Shown here in pieces: positions 1-6,288 of a stretch of 14,614 bases of DNA. This DNA is from Methanoregula sp. (GTDB lineage: Archaea > Halobacteriota > Methanomicrobia > Methanomicrobiales > Methanospirillaceae), in assembly GCA_026394635.1 (NCBI GenBank), contig JAPKXV010000439.1, positions 1,785 through 16,398 on the forward strand. Direction: 5' to 3'. The notes beneath the pieces are model-generated. The model made no database searches. It had not been told where the DNA came from and saw only the letters and a list, made by a program, of their open reading frames with translations. A program made the translations under genes and the position numbers. The number at the start of each line of letters is the position of its first letter. Positions within the stretch are counted from its first letter, which is position 1.

Positions 1-152
1 ATAATGTCGCAGTCACGAGCCAGCCCCATTCAGAGATCGCGAGCCTCGCTGTCTTCCTCGATCACCTCTTTTGTGGAAATGAACTCAAAAAAGGATTTCC
101 CGATGCGAAGATCCGGATTATTCCTTCGTGTGCAGGGAAAAAGACGGAGTGA
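1..152 (+). CDS. trm56: tRNA (cytidine(56)-2'-O)-methyltransferase, C-terminal end (partial)
   Basis: This is the last 49 codons of a gene that enters from the left edge, read in the frame starting at base 3 and ending at the TGA at 150-152. The tail contains NVAVTSQPHSEIASLAVFLD and then a FPDAKIRIIPS segment. That matches the C-terminal part of archaeal Trm56 (COG1303, SPOUT fold), where an N.QPHSE motif belongs to the knotted SAM-binding region. Trm56 methylates the ribose of C56 in the T-loop of tRNA; archaea use it in place of a box C/D guide. The stop lies 2 nt before the ATG of the next gene, and the GGAG ribosome binding site of that gene lies inside this coding end, so the two are surely co-transcribed. 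The family call comes from remembered motif similarity over a short stretch; a frame without any stop on the same strand (from base 4) is judged a shadow. Confidence 0.8.
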   Translation, partial: NVAVTSQPHSEIASLAVFLDHLFCGNELKKGFPDAKIRIIPSCAGKKTE

Positions 153-154
153 GC

Positions 155-1228
155 ATGAAAGGGCGCGTGCTGGTCGCCGGGTTTGCCACCCGCCATGTGG
201 CGCAATCAGCGTTCCGTGCCGGTTATACCGTATGTGCGGTGGATCACTTCTGCGATCAGGACCTGAACTGGTACACGCAGGACCGGATAAAGTTCGATGA
301 ACTCGAAGAACTTCCCTCTGCAATAGAGGAGATGTCCAACCGGCACCCGTTTGATATACTTATTGTGACAAGCGGTGCAGAAGACCTGTCAACCGCGCTT
401 TCCCTCTGCGGCACACCCCGTGAAAAGGTGGCGCGGTTCCTCGATAAACTCGATATGCAACACTTTTTTGAGGGACTTGGTGTGCCCGTTCCCGGTATTG
501 CAAAGGAGGGGGAGTTCCCCGCAATGATTAAACCCCGGCGCGGTGCAGGAGGGTGGCGCAATACCATCCTCACCAGAACTGAAGAGCTTGTTGCCTGGCG
601 GGAACTCTATCCTGATTTGCCCTATCTTTTACAGGAAGTAATAGAGGGCGTACCATCGAGTGTATGCTGTGTGGCAGATGGCACTCGCGCCCGCGCGATC
701 ACCACAAATGAGCAAATCCTGAGGGGGGATGGCGGGGCTCCTTTTGGATTTTGTGGATCGATAACTCCCTTTGACAACCCGGAAAAATCCCGCATGATTG
801 AAATTGCAGAGAGTATTGCTGCAGCAAGTGGCTGCACCGGTACAGTCGGTGTTGATTTTGTGTGCGGAACAGAACCCTGTGCAATCGAGATCAATCCCCG
901 GTTTCAGGCGACCGTTGACACAGTTGAGATGGCAACGGGGTGTAATATGTTTCAGATCCATGTGGATGCGTGTCACGGAGTAATGCCGAGGCCTCTTTTT
1001 CGTCCAGCACAATTTGCCGTCCGAAGCATAGTATTTGCGGACAGGGATCTGACCCTGCGATCCGATCTTGTGCACCTCTCCCCCATTGTTGCAGACATCC
1101 CGTATCCAAATACGTTCTTTGAAGAGGACCAGGCAATTGTGAGCGTCTATGGGTGGGGAAAGACCAAATCCGCAGCTCTCTTGCTGCTGGATAAGCATAT
1201 TAAAACGGTTCAACAATATCTACGGTGA
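155..1228 (+). CDS. ATP-grasp domain carboligase of unknown substrate (COG2232-like)
   Basis: Predicted 357-aa cytosolic ATP-grasp enzyme. The N-terminal domain (about 1-105) opens with MKGRVLVAGF, a Rossmann-like pre-ATP-grasp fold. The ATP-binding part follows with AMIKPRRGAGG (123-133) and LLQEVIEG (158-165). The metal/phosphate-binding end is GVDFV...AIEINPRF (232-250), with the Glu and Asn that ligate Mg2+. Such enzymes join a carboxylate to an amine or thiol through an acyl-phosphate. The substrate is unknown; it most resembles the archaeal group related to biotin carboxylase (COG2232). MfnD (tyramine-glutamate ligase of methanofuran synthesis) is another ATP-grasp enzyme of methanogens, but I see no reason to equate them. 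The ATG at 155 is chosen over an in-frame upstream start at 128 because GGAG at 146-149 sits 5 nt before it and the family begins at this point. The stop overlaps the next start. Confidence 0.85.
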   Translation: MKGRVLVAGFATRHVAQSAFRAGYTVCAVDHFCDQDLNWYTQDRIKFDELEELPSAIEEMSNRHPFDILIVTSGAEDLSTALSLCGTPREKVARFLDKLDMQHFFEGLGVPVPGIAKEGEFPAMIKPRRGAGGWRNTILTRTEELVAWRELYPDLPYLLQEVIEGVPSSVCCVADGTRARAITTNEQILRGDGGAPFGFCGSITPFDNPEKSRMIEIAESIAAASGCTGTVGVDFVCGTEPCAIEINPRFQATVDTVEMATGCNMFQIHVDACHGVMPRPLFRPAQFAVRSIVFADRDLTLRSDLVHLSPIVADIPYPNTFFEEDQAIVSVYGWGKTKSAALLLLDKHIKTVQQYLR

Positions 1229-1758
1229 TGGATGCCGCTGAAGATATGCTGAAGGATCCGGCGATCCGTGCGTACCTGCACAGGTTGATCGGTGATGCAG
1301 GGCTTGATCTCCTGACACGGTTCCCTGATGAAGGGGAGCATAGCGATGAAGATCTCGCAGCAAAGACCGGAATCAACCTCAATACGGTAAGGCACACCCT
1401 GTACACCCTGTACGAAAAGCGGCTTGCGGAATATCACCGGATAAAGAATAATGAAACCGGCTGGCTCACCTACCTCTGGCAGCTCAGGGTTGACAAGATA
1501 TACGATGCCATCCGGGAAGACCTCCAACTCGTGCTTGATAAACTGGAGCACCGGGTGCAGTTTGAAGAAGAGAATGATTTTTTTATCTGCAAGGAATGCG
1601 GTATCATTTATCCCTTCGCCCGCGCGCTGGATAACGAATTCAAATGCCCGGAATGCGAGAAACAGATTGGGCACTTTGACAATGAAGCGCTTACAATTGC
1701 CCTCAAACAACGCGTCAGAAATATTCAGGAATCACTCGGTCATGTCCAGTCCTCGTGA
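1228..1758 (+). CDS. tfe: Transcription factor E, alpha subunit (TFE)
   Basis: A 176-aa archaeal TFE-alpha, the homologue of the eukaryotic TFIIE alpha N-terminal half. It binds RNA polymerase at the clamp/stalk and helps DNA melting in the TBP-TFB pre-initiation complex. Residues 1-75 form the winged helix (DEDLAAKTGINLNTVRHTLY is the helix-turn-helix part). Residues 78-112 are a long charged helix. Residues 118-146 are the zinc ribbon with C121, C124, C140 and C143. Length and domain order are normal. The start is taken as the ATG at 1228, whose A is the last base of the upstream TGA; a GTG at 1225 would add one residue. The end overlaps the HD gene by 17 nt. Translation is probably coupled to the upstream gene, since no strong ribosome binding site precedes it. 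Confidence 0.93.
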   Translation: MDAAEDMLKDPAIRAYLHRLIGDAGLDLLTRFPDEGEHSDEDLAAKTGINLNTVRHTLYTLYEKRLAEYHRIKNNETGWLTYLWQLRVDKIYDAIREDLQLVLDKLEHRVQFEEENDFFICKECGIIYPFARALDNEFKCPECEKQIGHFDNEALTIALKQRVRNIQESLGHVQSS

Positions 1759-2242
1759 ACAATACGAGGGACTGCTGCGGGATGCCGGTTGTAGCCACAA
1801 GGTGATCGCGCACTGCCGGGCTGTCACGGATTGCGCGCTTGAATTCGCGGGGAATAATCCCCTTATCGACCGGGATCTCCTTGAGGCTGGCGCCATGCTC
1901 CACGACATCGGGCGCGGAAGAACCCATTCCATTCATCATGCCCAAGCCGGTGCAGATGTGTGTCGCACCCTTTTGTTTTCAGAACCGGTAGCTCGCATTG
2001 TCGAGCGGCACACCGGTGCAGGACTCACTGCTGATGAATGCACGCTCCTTCACCTTCCTCCCCGTGATTGCATCCCGCGCTCAATTGAGGAACGGATTGT
2101 TGCCCATGCAGATAACCTGATGGAAGGGACGCACAAAGGCAGGATCGAAGGAACGCTTGGCGCGGCTATCCACCTCAGGAGAAAGATCCGGCGACGGCTT
2201 TACCACCTTGCACTCGATGTGGAGTGCTCGTGTAAAAGATAA
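1742..2242 (+). CDS. HD-domain protein, TIGR00295-like predicted metal-dependent phosphohydrolase
   Basis: A 166-aa single-domain HD superfamily protein. Visible metal ligands are H24, the H54-D55 pair in AMLHDIGRGR, a histidine-rich THSIHHAQAG segment (61-70), H90 in VERHTGAG and D124 in AHADNL. This is the complete H...HD...D signature, so an active metal-dependent phosphohydrolase is likely; nucleotide or phosphate-monoester substrates are typical of the superfamily, but the substrate here is unknown. The family resembles the archaeal TIGR00295 group. The start ATG at 1742 overlaps the end of TFE by 17 nt in another frame; a longer open frame reaching back to 1451 lies inside TFE and is not believed. 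It is the last gene of the trm56/ATP-grasp/TFE run. The basic tail RRKIRRRLYH (146-155) is unusual enough to note. Confidence 0.87.
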   Translation: MSSPREQYEGLLRDAGCSHKVIAHCRAVTDCALEFAGNNPLIDRDLLEAGAMLHDIGRGRTHSIHHAQAGADVCRTLLFSEPVARIVERHTGAGLTADECTLLHLPPRDCIPRSIEERIVAHADNLMEGTHKGRIEGTLGAAIHLRRKIRRRLYHLALDVECSCKR

Positions 2243-2515
2243 CCTTATAGGATTTCGAAAAACCCCATTTTTAGATGGAGTCTCAATCAAAACTTCGTCG
2301 TGAATATGTGAGTTGAATTCACATTTCATGCAGTTAATCGGAATCCTCCTTAATTTGGCTCTATAGAAATCCTGGGTCTCACATCATTACCAAAGATCCA
2401 TGATGAACCGGTTTTCGACGGATATCGCAAGGGGGGCTGCCGCAGTGGCGGGGGCGAAGCCCCAAAAAACGTTATGAAAAACGATGATTTCTGCAGAGCC
2501 CATTTTTTATATTTT
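2243..2515. other. Convergent intergenic spacer, 273 bp, no gene seen
   Basis: This stretch lies between the ends of two convergent genes. I see no credible coding frame. It holds a 6-bp inverted repeat ATGTGA/TCACAT (2306-2311 and 2319-2324, 7-nt loop), a G/C-rich hairpin element (2431-2463, listed separately), and a T-rich run (about 2502-2516) that could end rightward transcription from the HD-gene operon. Confidence 0.6.
2431..2463. repeat. G/C-rich imperfect hairpin element, possible palindromic repeat or terminator stem
   Basis: The block starts with GGGGGGCTGCC and ends with GGGGGCGAAGCCCC. GGGGCT at the left can pair with AGCCCC at the right (6 bp), and GCC/GGC can pair inside. The right end also folds alone as GGGGC-GAA-GCCCC. 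It is followed by AAAAAA on this strand, that is, TTTTTT when read leftward. It sits alone in a convergent spacer, as dispersed palindromic elements often do. Only one copy is visible in this window, so its repeat nature is inference. Confidence 0.4.
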
Positions 2516-3016
2516 TCAGATGATAACCTGCTTTACCTGGGGAAGGGCACGTATCTTCTCAACAACCCCGGAAGGCAGCGGTTCTTCTACGATAATCACC
2601 AGTTTTGGCTCTTCGGAAAGGTGGGGGTCGGTCACAAAAATCTGCCGTATCGAGAGAAGATGGTCTGAGAGTACCCGCACCGTGGCTCCGACAATCCCGC
2701 GCTCGCTGGCATTCTTAGGCAGAACCGTGATGACCGAATACCCGAGTGCTTCTGCCACATGGCTGATATCGGGTGTTGCCCGCATGTTAATAAATATCTC
2801 ACGGAGCAAGGGGCGATCGAGGATGCGATGTGCTGTCGAATCCACGACACGCCGGTCCGATCCAATTGCCTTAGCAACTGCAGTTGCGGGAACCTCAATG
2901 CCATTGCAGTTGATCCTGCCATCCTCCGTGACACCAAATCCATTCTCCAGTAAAAACCTGACTACACGGCTTTGTGACGGGGAATCTGCAAATTCATGGA
3001 TGATGTCTGACCACAT
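2516..3016 (-). CDS. ACT-domain protein, predicted regulator of amino acid metabolism (COG2150-like)
   Basis: A 166-aa archaeal protein. The N-terminal half (about 1-90) looks like a helix-turn-helix module: DSPSQSRVVRFLLENGFGV, then EVPATAVAKAIGSDRRVVDS (41-60). The C-terminal half (about 94-166) looks like an ACT domain: SVITVLPKNASERGIVGATV, then LSIRQIFVTDPHLSEEPKLV and IRALPQVKQVII. ACT domains bind amino acids and small effectors, so a ligand-sensing role is likely; the ligand and DNA targets are unknown. The start ATG at 3016 (MWSDIIHEF) fits the family start. The frame stays open to 3079, but that extension would run through the TATA box at 3037-3044. No ribosome binding site lies upstream, in agreement with a leaderless mRNA. 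The gene stands alone, divergent from the tRNA and convergent with the HD-gene operon. Confidence 0.82.
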   Translation of the reverse strand: MWSDIIHEFADSPSQSRVVRFLLENGFGVTEDGRINCNGIEVPATAVAKAIGSDRRVVDSTAHRILDRPLLREIFINMRATPDISHVAEALGYSVITVLPKNASERGIVGATVRVLSDHLLSIRQIFVTDPHLSEEPKLVIIVEEPLPSGVVEKIRALPQVKQVII

Positions 3017-3036
3017 ACAAAGCACTGGGCATGGCG

Positions 3037-3044
3037 TATATAAA
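3037..3044 (-). promoter_or_regulatory. TATA box of the ACT-domain regulator gene
   Basis: On the minus strand this reads TTTATATA, the archaeal TATA consensus, within a longer A/T run. Its centre is about 25 nt upstream of the ATG at 3016, so transcription should begin at or within a few bases of the start codon. Confidence 0.65.
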
Positions 3045-3185
3045 TATACATCTATGTTGGTTGAGCGGCATTCTGACACGGGTTTTTTCGGATAATTCGC
3101 TGTGAGGAGAGAACAGGGACGGGATTTCGGTCCAACACAAAAAAGACCACAGTCGGATGGAATTATTGTTTACAGAGCGCGTTAC

Positions 3186-3193
3186 ATAAATTT
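3186..3193 (+). promoter_or_regulatory. Possible TATA box for tRNA-Leu
   Basis: An A/T-rich ATAAATTT-like stretch about 40 nt before the tRNA. It would give a short 5' leader of around 14 nt, to be removed by RNase P. The match to the consensus is moderate. Confidence 0.35.
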
Positions 3194-3229
3194 CTTTAAC
3201 ATAGACAACCTCTTTGTTATGGCACAAAA

Positions 3230-3314
3230 GCGAGGGTTGCCAAGCCAGGTCAAAGGCGCAAGGTTGAGGGCCTTGTCACGCAGGTGTTCGAGGGTTCAAA
3301 TCCCTTCCCTCGCA
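3230..3314 (+). tRNA. tRNA-Leu, anticodon GAG
   Basis: An 85-nt type II tRNA without intron. The acceptor stem GCGAGGG (3230-3236) pairs with CCCTCGC (3307-3313), with discriminator A at 3314. The D-stem is GCC/GGC around AAGCCAGGTCAAA. The anticodon stem CAAGG/CCTTG encloses TTGAGGG with anticodon GAG at 3266-3268. A long variable arm with CAC/GTG follows, typical of leucine tRNA. The T-stem GAGGG/CCCTT encloses TTCAAAT. CCA is not encoded. It reads CUC (and CUU) leucine codons. A T-rich stretch after 3314 may serve as terminator. Confidence 0.96.
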
Positions 3315-3403
3315 TTGTTTCTTATCGAATTTTCCTCTTAAAAATCATTCACCAGAGTGTCTTTTCTCAAATTTTTGAAATTTTCATGGTAAATGATAAA
3401 TGT

Positions 3404-4147
3404 TTATTGAGCAAGTGCAGGAGTATCATACGATCCGATTCCCGTTTTAAGAAAGCCGTTTGCTCTCGTCCATCCATGTTGTTCTCCAACCATCACTACG
3501 CTGATTGATGAACGGTACTCGTTCTTTGCCGGATCAAAGATCCTCCACTCATTCCTGCCGACGATTTCAGAATTTATTGTTACACGGGCATCGGGTGATG
3601 ACGCATAATCAGCATACACCGGAGTCACAAAATTGTAGCACACTCCATTTTCAGTCCGAGCACCCGTCCCATCGATGCATTCGGTTTTTGTCAAGTCCTG
3701 CACCGGCCTGAAGAGTGCAATGGTATCCTGAGGACTCCCTGTACTGACAGCCCGAGGTGCAATAATTTCAAGTGAGAGATGTATCGGATTTTCATTATTA
3801 CCTGTTCCATTCCTGACCGTTGAAATAACCGGGGTTTTTATCTCCACATAGGTCCCTTTGTTTGAGCCCATCAGCGTTGTTTTCCATGTCGGAGGTATTC
3901 CCTCGATCCCGCGCACACTGAACCGTTCAATGATCGGGGAATTTCCTGCAGTATCTGAAGGTACGGGTATGAATAATGTCACGTTCGTAAGCACAGAATC
4001 CGTAGAGATGTTACAGGTATACGAATACGAACTCTTCAGTGATTCGCGATATGCTTTTTCAACAAAAGCATTGTAGGATGCAATTGAACCAAAAAGCACG
4101 ATAATTATAATGAACAGCCCTGCGGCAATTTTAATTATTTTATCCAT
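3404..4147 (-). CDS. Hypothetical membrane-anchored surface protein
   Basis: A 247-aa protein I cannot assign to a named family. One transmembrane segment lies near the N-terminus (about 7-22, AAGLFIIIIVLFGSIASY), preceded by KK-type positive charge, so the rest should face outside as a signal-anchored domain. The outer part is rich in Ser/Thr/Asn, has possible N-glycosylation sequons (for example NIST, NVTL, NGTG), two cysteines in the middle (CIDGTG and VCYNF) that could form a disulphide, and a conserved-looking C-terminal part around NEWRIFDPAKNEYRSSISVV and GEQHGW. The start ATG at 4147 is preferred over a GTG at 4156 because GGTGG lies 5 nt before it. It is divergent from pyrC and monocistronic. 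It resembles lineage-specific methanogen surface proteins, but that is a memory-based impression; no function is claimed. Confidence 0.7.
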   Translation of the reverse strand: MDKIIKIAAGLFIIIIVLFGSIASYNAFVEKAYRESLKSSYSYTCNISTDSVLTNVTLFIPVPSDTAGNSPIIERFSVRGIEGIPPTWKTTLMGSNKGTYVEIKTPVISTVRNGTGNNENPIHLSLEIIAPRAVSTGSPQDTIALFRPVQDLTKTECIDGTGARTENGVCYNFVTPVYADYASSPDARVTINSEIVGRNEWRIFDPAKNEYRSSISVVMVGEQHGWTRANGFLKTGIGSYDTPALAQ

Positions 4148-4263
4148 GCATTCCACCCAAATTCCGATGAGTTTTTTTGTTTTTCTCAGGGTAAAAAGAT
4201 CCCGTGTTATACACAGGTACTCAATTCTCCCTCAATGAAAAACTATCGGACTGCAGTAAAAAC

Positions 4264-4271
4264 TTTTAAAA
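4264..4271 (+). promoter_or_regulatory. Probable TATA box of pyrC
   Basis: TTTTAAAA preceded by an A-rich stretch (GTAAAAAC) that could act as BRE. Transcription would begin near 4293-4297. This is just before an in-frame ATG at 4299 and about 50 nt before the ATG at 4347, so it does not by itself settle the start of pyrC. Confidence 0.5.
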
Positions 4272-4346
4272 TCAAAAGATGAACATGCAAGGAATTGGAT
4301 GGTTCAGGCGCCATGCCTTTATCCTGCGATACGAAATTATGTTATA

Positions 4347-5609
4347 ATGACAGCCCGGACTACGCTTGTCCTCAAAAATGTCACAATGCCGGATGGGCGG
4401 GTTACAGACATTTCATCAGGAAGTGGATATGTGACCCATGTCGGTTCATCGCAGCCGTGCGATCACACCATCGATTGCACAGGTCTTCTGGTACTCCCGG
4501 GAGCAGTCGATATGCATGTCCATATGCGAGGGGGTGTACAGTTCGAAAAAGAGGACTGGCAGACCGGCAGCAGGAGTGCCCTTGCCGGAGGTGTGACAGT
4601 TGTGGTTGATCAGCCAAATACCATTCCTCCCGTTACCTCACCAGGGGGACTTTTTGACCGGGTAGAGGATGCAAAGAAGCATTCTCTCTGCAATTTTGCA
4701 ATCAACAGCGGGGTAGATGCCCTAACCTCTTTTGAACCGATGTGGCAGGCAGGGGCGCTCGCTTTTGGGGAGATCTTTTTTGCGCCATCCAGCTATGGAG
4801 AAGCGATCAGCGAAGCAGTACTAAGGCAGGCATTTGAAAGGATCGCGTCACTCGGGGCACTTGCAACCATCCATGCTGAAAAGATCATTCCAGTACCTGA
4901 TCAGGACCTCGTTTCGCATGATCAGGTACGCTCATCGGAAGGAGAAGCCGAGGCAGTCCGTGACGTGAATCAATGCAACAAATCCCGGTGCAGGGTGCAT
5001 TTCTGCCATCTTTCCTCATCCGCATCGATTGAGGCGGCATCGGGTTCGGTTGAGGTGACCCCCCACCACCTCTTTCTCTCGCAGGACTCATTTGATCCCT
5101 CAAGTGCGTTGGGCAAGGTAAACCCCCCTTTGCGTACCGAAGAGAAGAGGAGAGAATTATGGAAGAGATGGAACCGCATCGATGTGATCGCATCGGATCA
5201 CGCTCCTCATACCCTTGATGAAAAACGCGCAGCTTTTGTTGATGCGCCTGCAGGAATGCCCGGCGTTGAAACCATGATGCCGCTCCTTGCTGCAAAAGTT
5301 CTAAAAAGGGAGATATCAGTTGCATCCCTGATCGAAAAAACCTCATCCACCCCCGCAAATCTTTTAAGAATTCAAAAGGCAGGATTTGATATTGGCAACC
5401 GTGCGGATTTTGCCCTGTACCCAAAAGAACCGGCGAAAATTACCGGAGATACCCTCCACAGCAAATGCGGATGGACCCCTTTTGAAGGTCACCGGGCAGT
5501 ATTCCCCGGCAGGGTCATCATGGGGGGCGAACAGGTATATTTTGAAGGAGAATTCACAAAAGGCTCACCAGAGTGGCTCCCGGGGGGCGGTTATCGTAAA
5601 ACCAGATAA
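4347..5609 (+). CDS. pyrC: Dihydroorotase
   Basis: A 420-aa amidohydrolase that cyclises carbamoyl-aspartate to dihydroorotate, the third step of pyrimidine synthesis. Motifs: the metal-binding DMHVHMR (H57, H59, R61), QPNT (89-92, MPNT in most relatives), IHAE (H176), HFCHLSS (H218, H221), VTPHHL (H240, H241), GKVNPPLR (256-263), ASDHAPHT (D284, the catalytic Asp) and AGMPGVE (302-308). The segment GEIFFAPSSYG has Glu142 where many amidohydrolases of this type have the carboxylated lysine (K.F). The start at 4347 gives the usual short lead into the first beta strand (LVLKNV). An in-frame ATG at 4299 would add 16 atypical residues but lies nearest to the likely transcription start; no ribosome binding site precedes 4347. 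The gene appears monocistronic; a new TATA box follows the stop. Confidence 0.92.
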   Translation: MTARTTLVLKNVTMPDGRVTDISSGSGYVTHVGSSQPCDHTIDCTGLLVLPGAVDMHVHMRGGVQFEKEDWQTGSRSALAGGVTVVVDQPNTIPPVTSPGGLFDRVEDAKKHSLCNFAINSGVDALTSFEPMWQAGALAFGEIFFAPSSYGEAISEAVLRQAFERIASLGALATIHAEKIIPVPDQDLVSHDQVRSSEGEAEAVRDVNQCNKSRCRVHFCHLSSSASIEAASGSVEVTPHHLFLSQDSFDPSSALGKVNPPLRTEEKRRELWKRWNRIDVIASDHAPHTLDEKRAAFVDAPAGMPGVETMMPLLAAKVLKREISVASLIEKTSSTPANLLRIQKAGFDIGNRADFALYPKEPAKITGDTLHSKCGWTPFEGHRAVFPGRVIMGGEQVYFEGEFTKGSPEWLPGGGYRKTR

Positions 5610-5616
5610 TGTAAGG

Positions 5617-5626
5617 CTTATATAAT
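5617..5626 (+). promoter_or_regulatory. Strong TATA box
   Basis: CTTATATAAT is close to the archaeal consensus. It lies 8 nt after the pyrC stop and predicts a start near 5648-5650, at a run of G. It drives either a long leader of the DUF167 gene or an independent RNA. Confidence 0.65.
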
Positions 5627-5648
5627 CTACCCCCAAAACATAAATATC

Positions 5649-5852
5649 GGGGGCGCACAGGTGAGATGGTGCCGACATAAGCGCTTCCATAGGTCCCCGG
5701 GTGATCGATTGGCGGATGCCTGGAAGTGATCCATGGGACAACCCGGTTGCGCGACAGGCACTGCCCGGCAGAGGGTTAATTCACCGGTGATGAACGGCAG
5801 CATGCCACAGATGATCCACGTGTGTTAATGCCGGGCAACATATTCCTTCTTT
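5649..5852 (+). ncRNA. Candidate structured RNA or long structured 5' leader
   Basis: The predicted transcript begins with GGGGGCGC, 25-27 nt after a strong TATA box, and ends near a pyrimidine run (CCTTCTTTT, 5845-5853). Pairings visible by eye: GGGG (5649-5652) with CCCC (5695-5698); CCGGGT (5697-5702) with ACCCGG (5741-5746), which shares two bases with the first pairing; a perfect 9-bp stem TGCCCGGCA (5762-5770) with TGCCGGGCA (5829-5837). The last stem continues inward with TTAA/TTAA and CAC/GTG, and GGCA-GCA-TGCC caps the inside. It carries no RNase P or SRP RNA signature that I can see and no known riboswitch core. It may be a leader of the DUF167 gene (5868), a separate small RNA, or chance pairing. 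Confidence 0.35.
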
Positions 5853-5867
5853 TGAGGATGAGTGGCT

Positions 5868-6188
5868 ATGCAGTCATGTGCTGATGCAGTTTTGGAGACT
5901 AAATGTGGAAGTATCATCACTATCGAAGTGGCTGCCGGTAGCAAATGCGATGCTTTTCCGTCCGGGTTTAACGAATGGAGAAAGACCATCGGATGCCGGG
6001 TGACTGCCCCTGCACGTGAGGGCAGGGCAAACCGGGCAGTTGTGGCCGTCATTGCCGCAACCCTGAACATTTCCGAGAGCGCAGTCTCTATTCAATCGGG
6101 GGTCTCTTCTCCAATAAAGCGGGTACTCGTTCAGGGAATAAGTAAACCCGATATTCTTTTAGTACTCCAACTCCTGCTTCAATCCTGA
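5868..6188 (+). CDS. DUF167 / UPF0235 family protein (YggU-like)
   Basis: A 106-aa protein of the small alpha/beta DUF167 family, found in all domains of life and of unknown biochemical role. Family signs are the first strands (IITIEVAAGSKCDAF), the conserved loop APAREGRANRAVV (family: AP..G.AN.AL) and the final strands (VSIQSGVSSPIKRVLVQG). Start: ATG at 5868 is preferred because GAGGATGA (5854-5861) sits at a normal distance; a GTG at 5862 would add two residues. It follows an unusually long, possibly structured leader and precedes dnaG with a 100-bp gap that seems to hold its own promoter, so co-transcription with dnaG is uncertain. It has three cysteines (C4, C14, C27), without an obvious metal-site spacing. 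Confidence 0.85.
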   Translation: MQSCADAVLETKCGSIITIEVAAGSKCDAFPSGFNEWRKTIGCRVTAPAREGRANRAVVAVIAATLNISESAVSIQSGVSSPIKRVLVQGISKPDILLVLQLLLQS

Positions 6189-6229
6189 ACCATCCCCTCC
6201 AAAATGACAGCCCGGTCATCCATGGATAC

Positions 6230-6238
6230 ATTTTAAGT
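6230..6238 (+). promoter_or_regulatory. Possible TATA box of dnaG
   Basis: ATTTTAAGT-like A/T stretch within the 100-bp gap. It predicts a start near 6260, giving a leader of about 30 nt that carries the GGGGGTG ribosome binding site (6275-6281). Confidence 0.4.
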
Positions 6239-6288
6239 AATTTTACAAGGCATTCCATACATCGCATGATCCATGGGGGTGCGTTTAC

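Larger units (their letters stand above)
5610..5867 (+). other. Spacer before the DUF167 gene, with a promoter and nested inverted repeats
   Basis: No convincing gene is present in these 258 bp. The spacer starts with a TATA box (5617-5626), then a G-rich segment and several inverted repeats that are described as a candidate RNA. A 29-codon open frame (GTG at 5701 to TGA at 5788-5790) exists but is weakly supported. The ribosome binding site of the next gene is GAGGATGA at 5854-5861. Confidence 0.6.

Noticed and set aside
30..323. A 97-codon minus-strand frame over the left end and the ATP-grasp start
   Set aside because: It lies opposite the Trm56 tail and the ATP-grasp gene, has a low-complexity Arg/Pro-rich N-terminus, and resembles no family.
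2306..2324. Inverted repeat ATGTGA/TCACAT as an operator
   Set aside because: It lies in a spacer between two convergent gene ends, away from any promoter, and 6-bp arms are common by chance.
2484..3095. A 203-codon plus-strand frame opposite the ACT-domain gene
   Set aside because: It is Ser/Arg-rich, resembles no family and is the antisense of a well-supported gene with its own promoter.
3102..3341. A 79-codon plus-strand frame
   Set aside because: It runs through the tRNA-Leu gene and has no ribosome binding site.
5649..5852. RNase P RNA, SRP RNA or a box C/D RNA in the pyrC-DUF167 spacer
   Set aside because: The conserved core sequences of RNase P and SRP RNA are absent. A TGATGA (5788-5793) resembles a C box, but no CTGA D box lies at a suitable distance.
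4346..6215. A 13-mer AATGACAGCCCGG at 4346-4358 and again at 6203-6215
   Set aside because: A repeat of this length is expected about once by chance in a window of this size, and the flanks differ.
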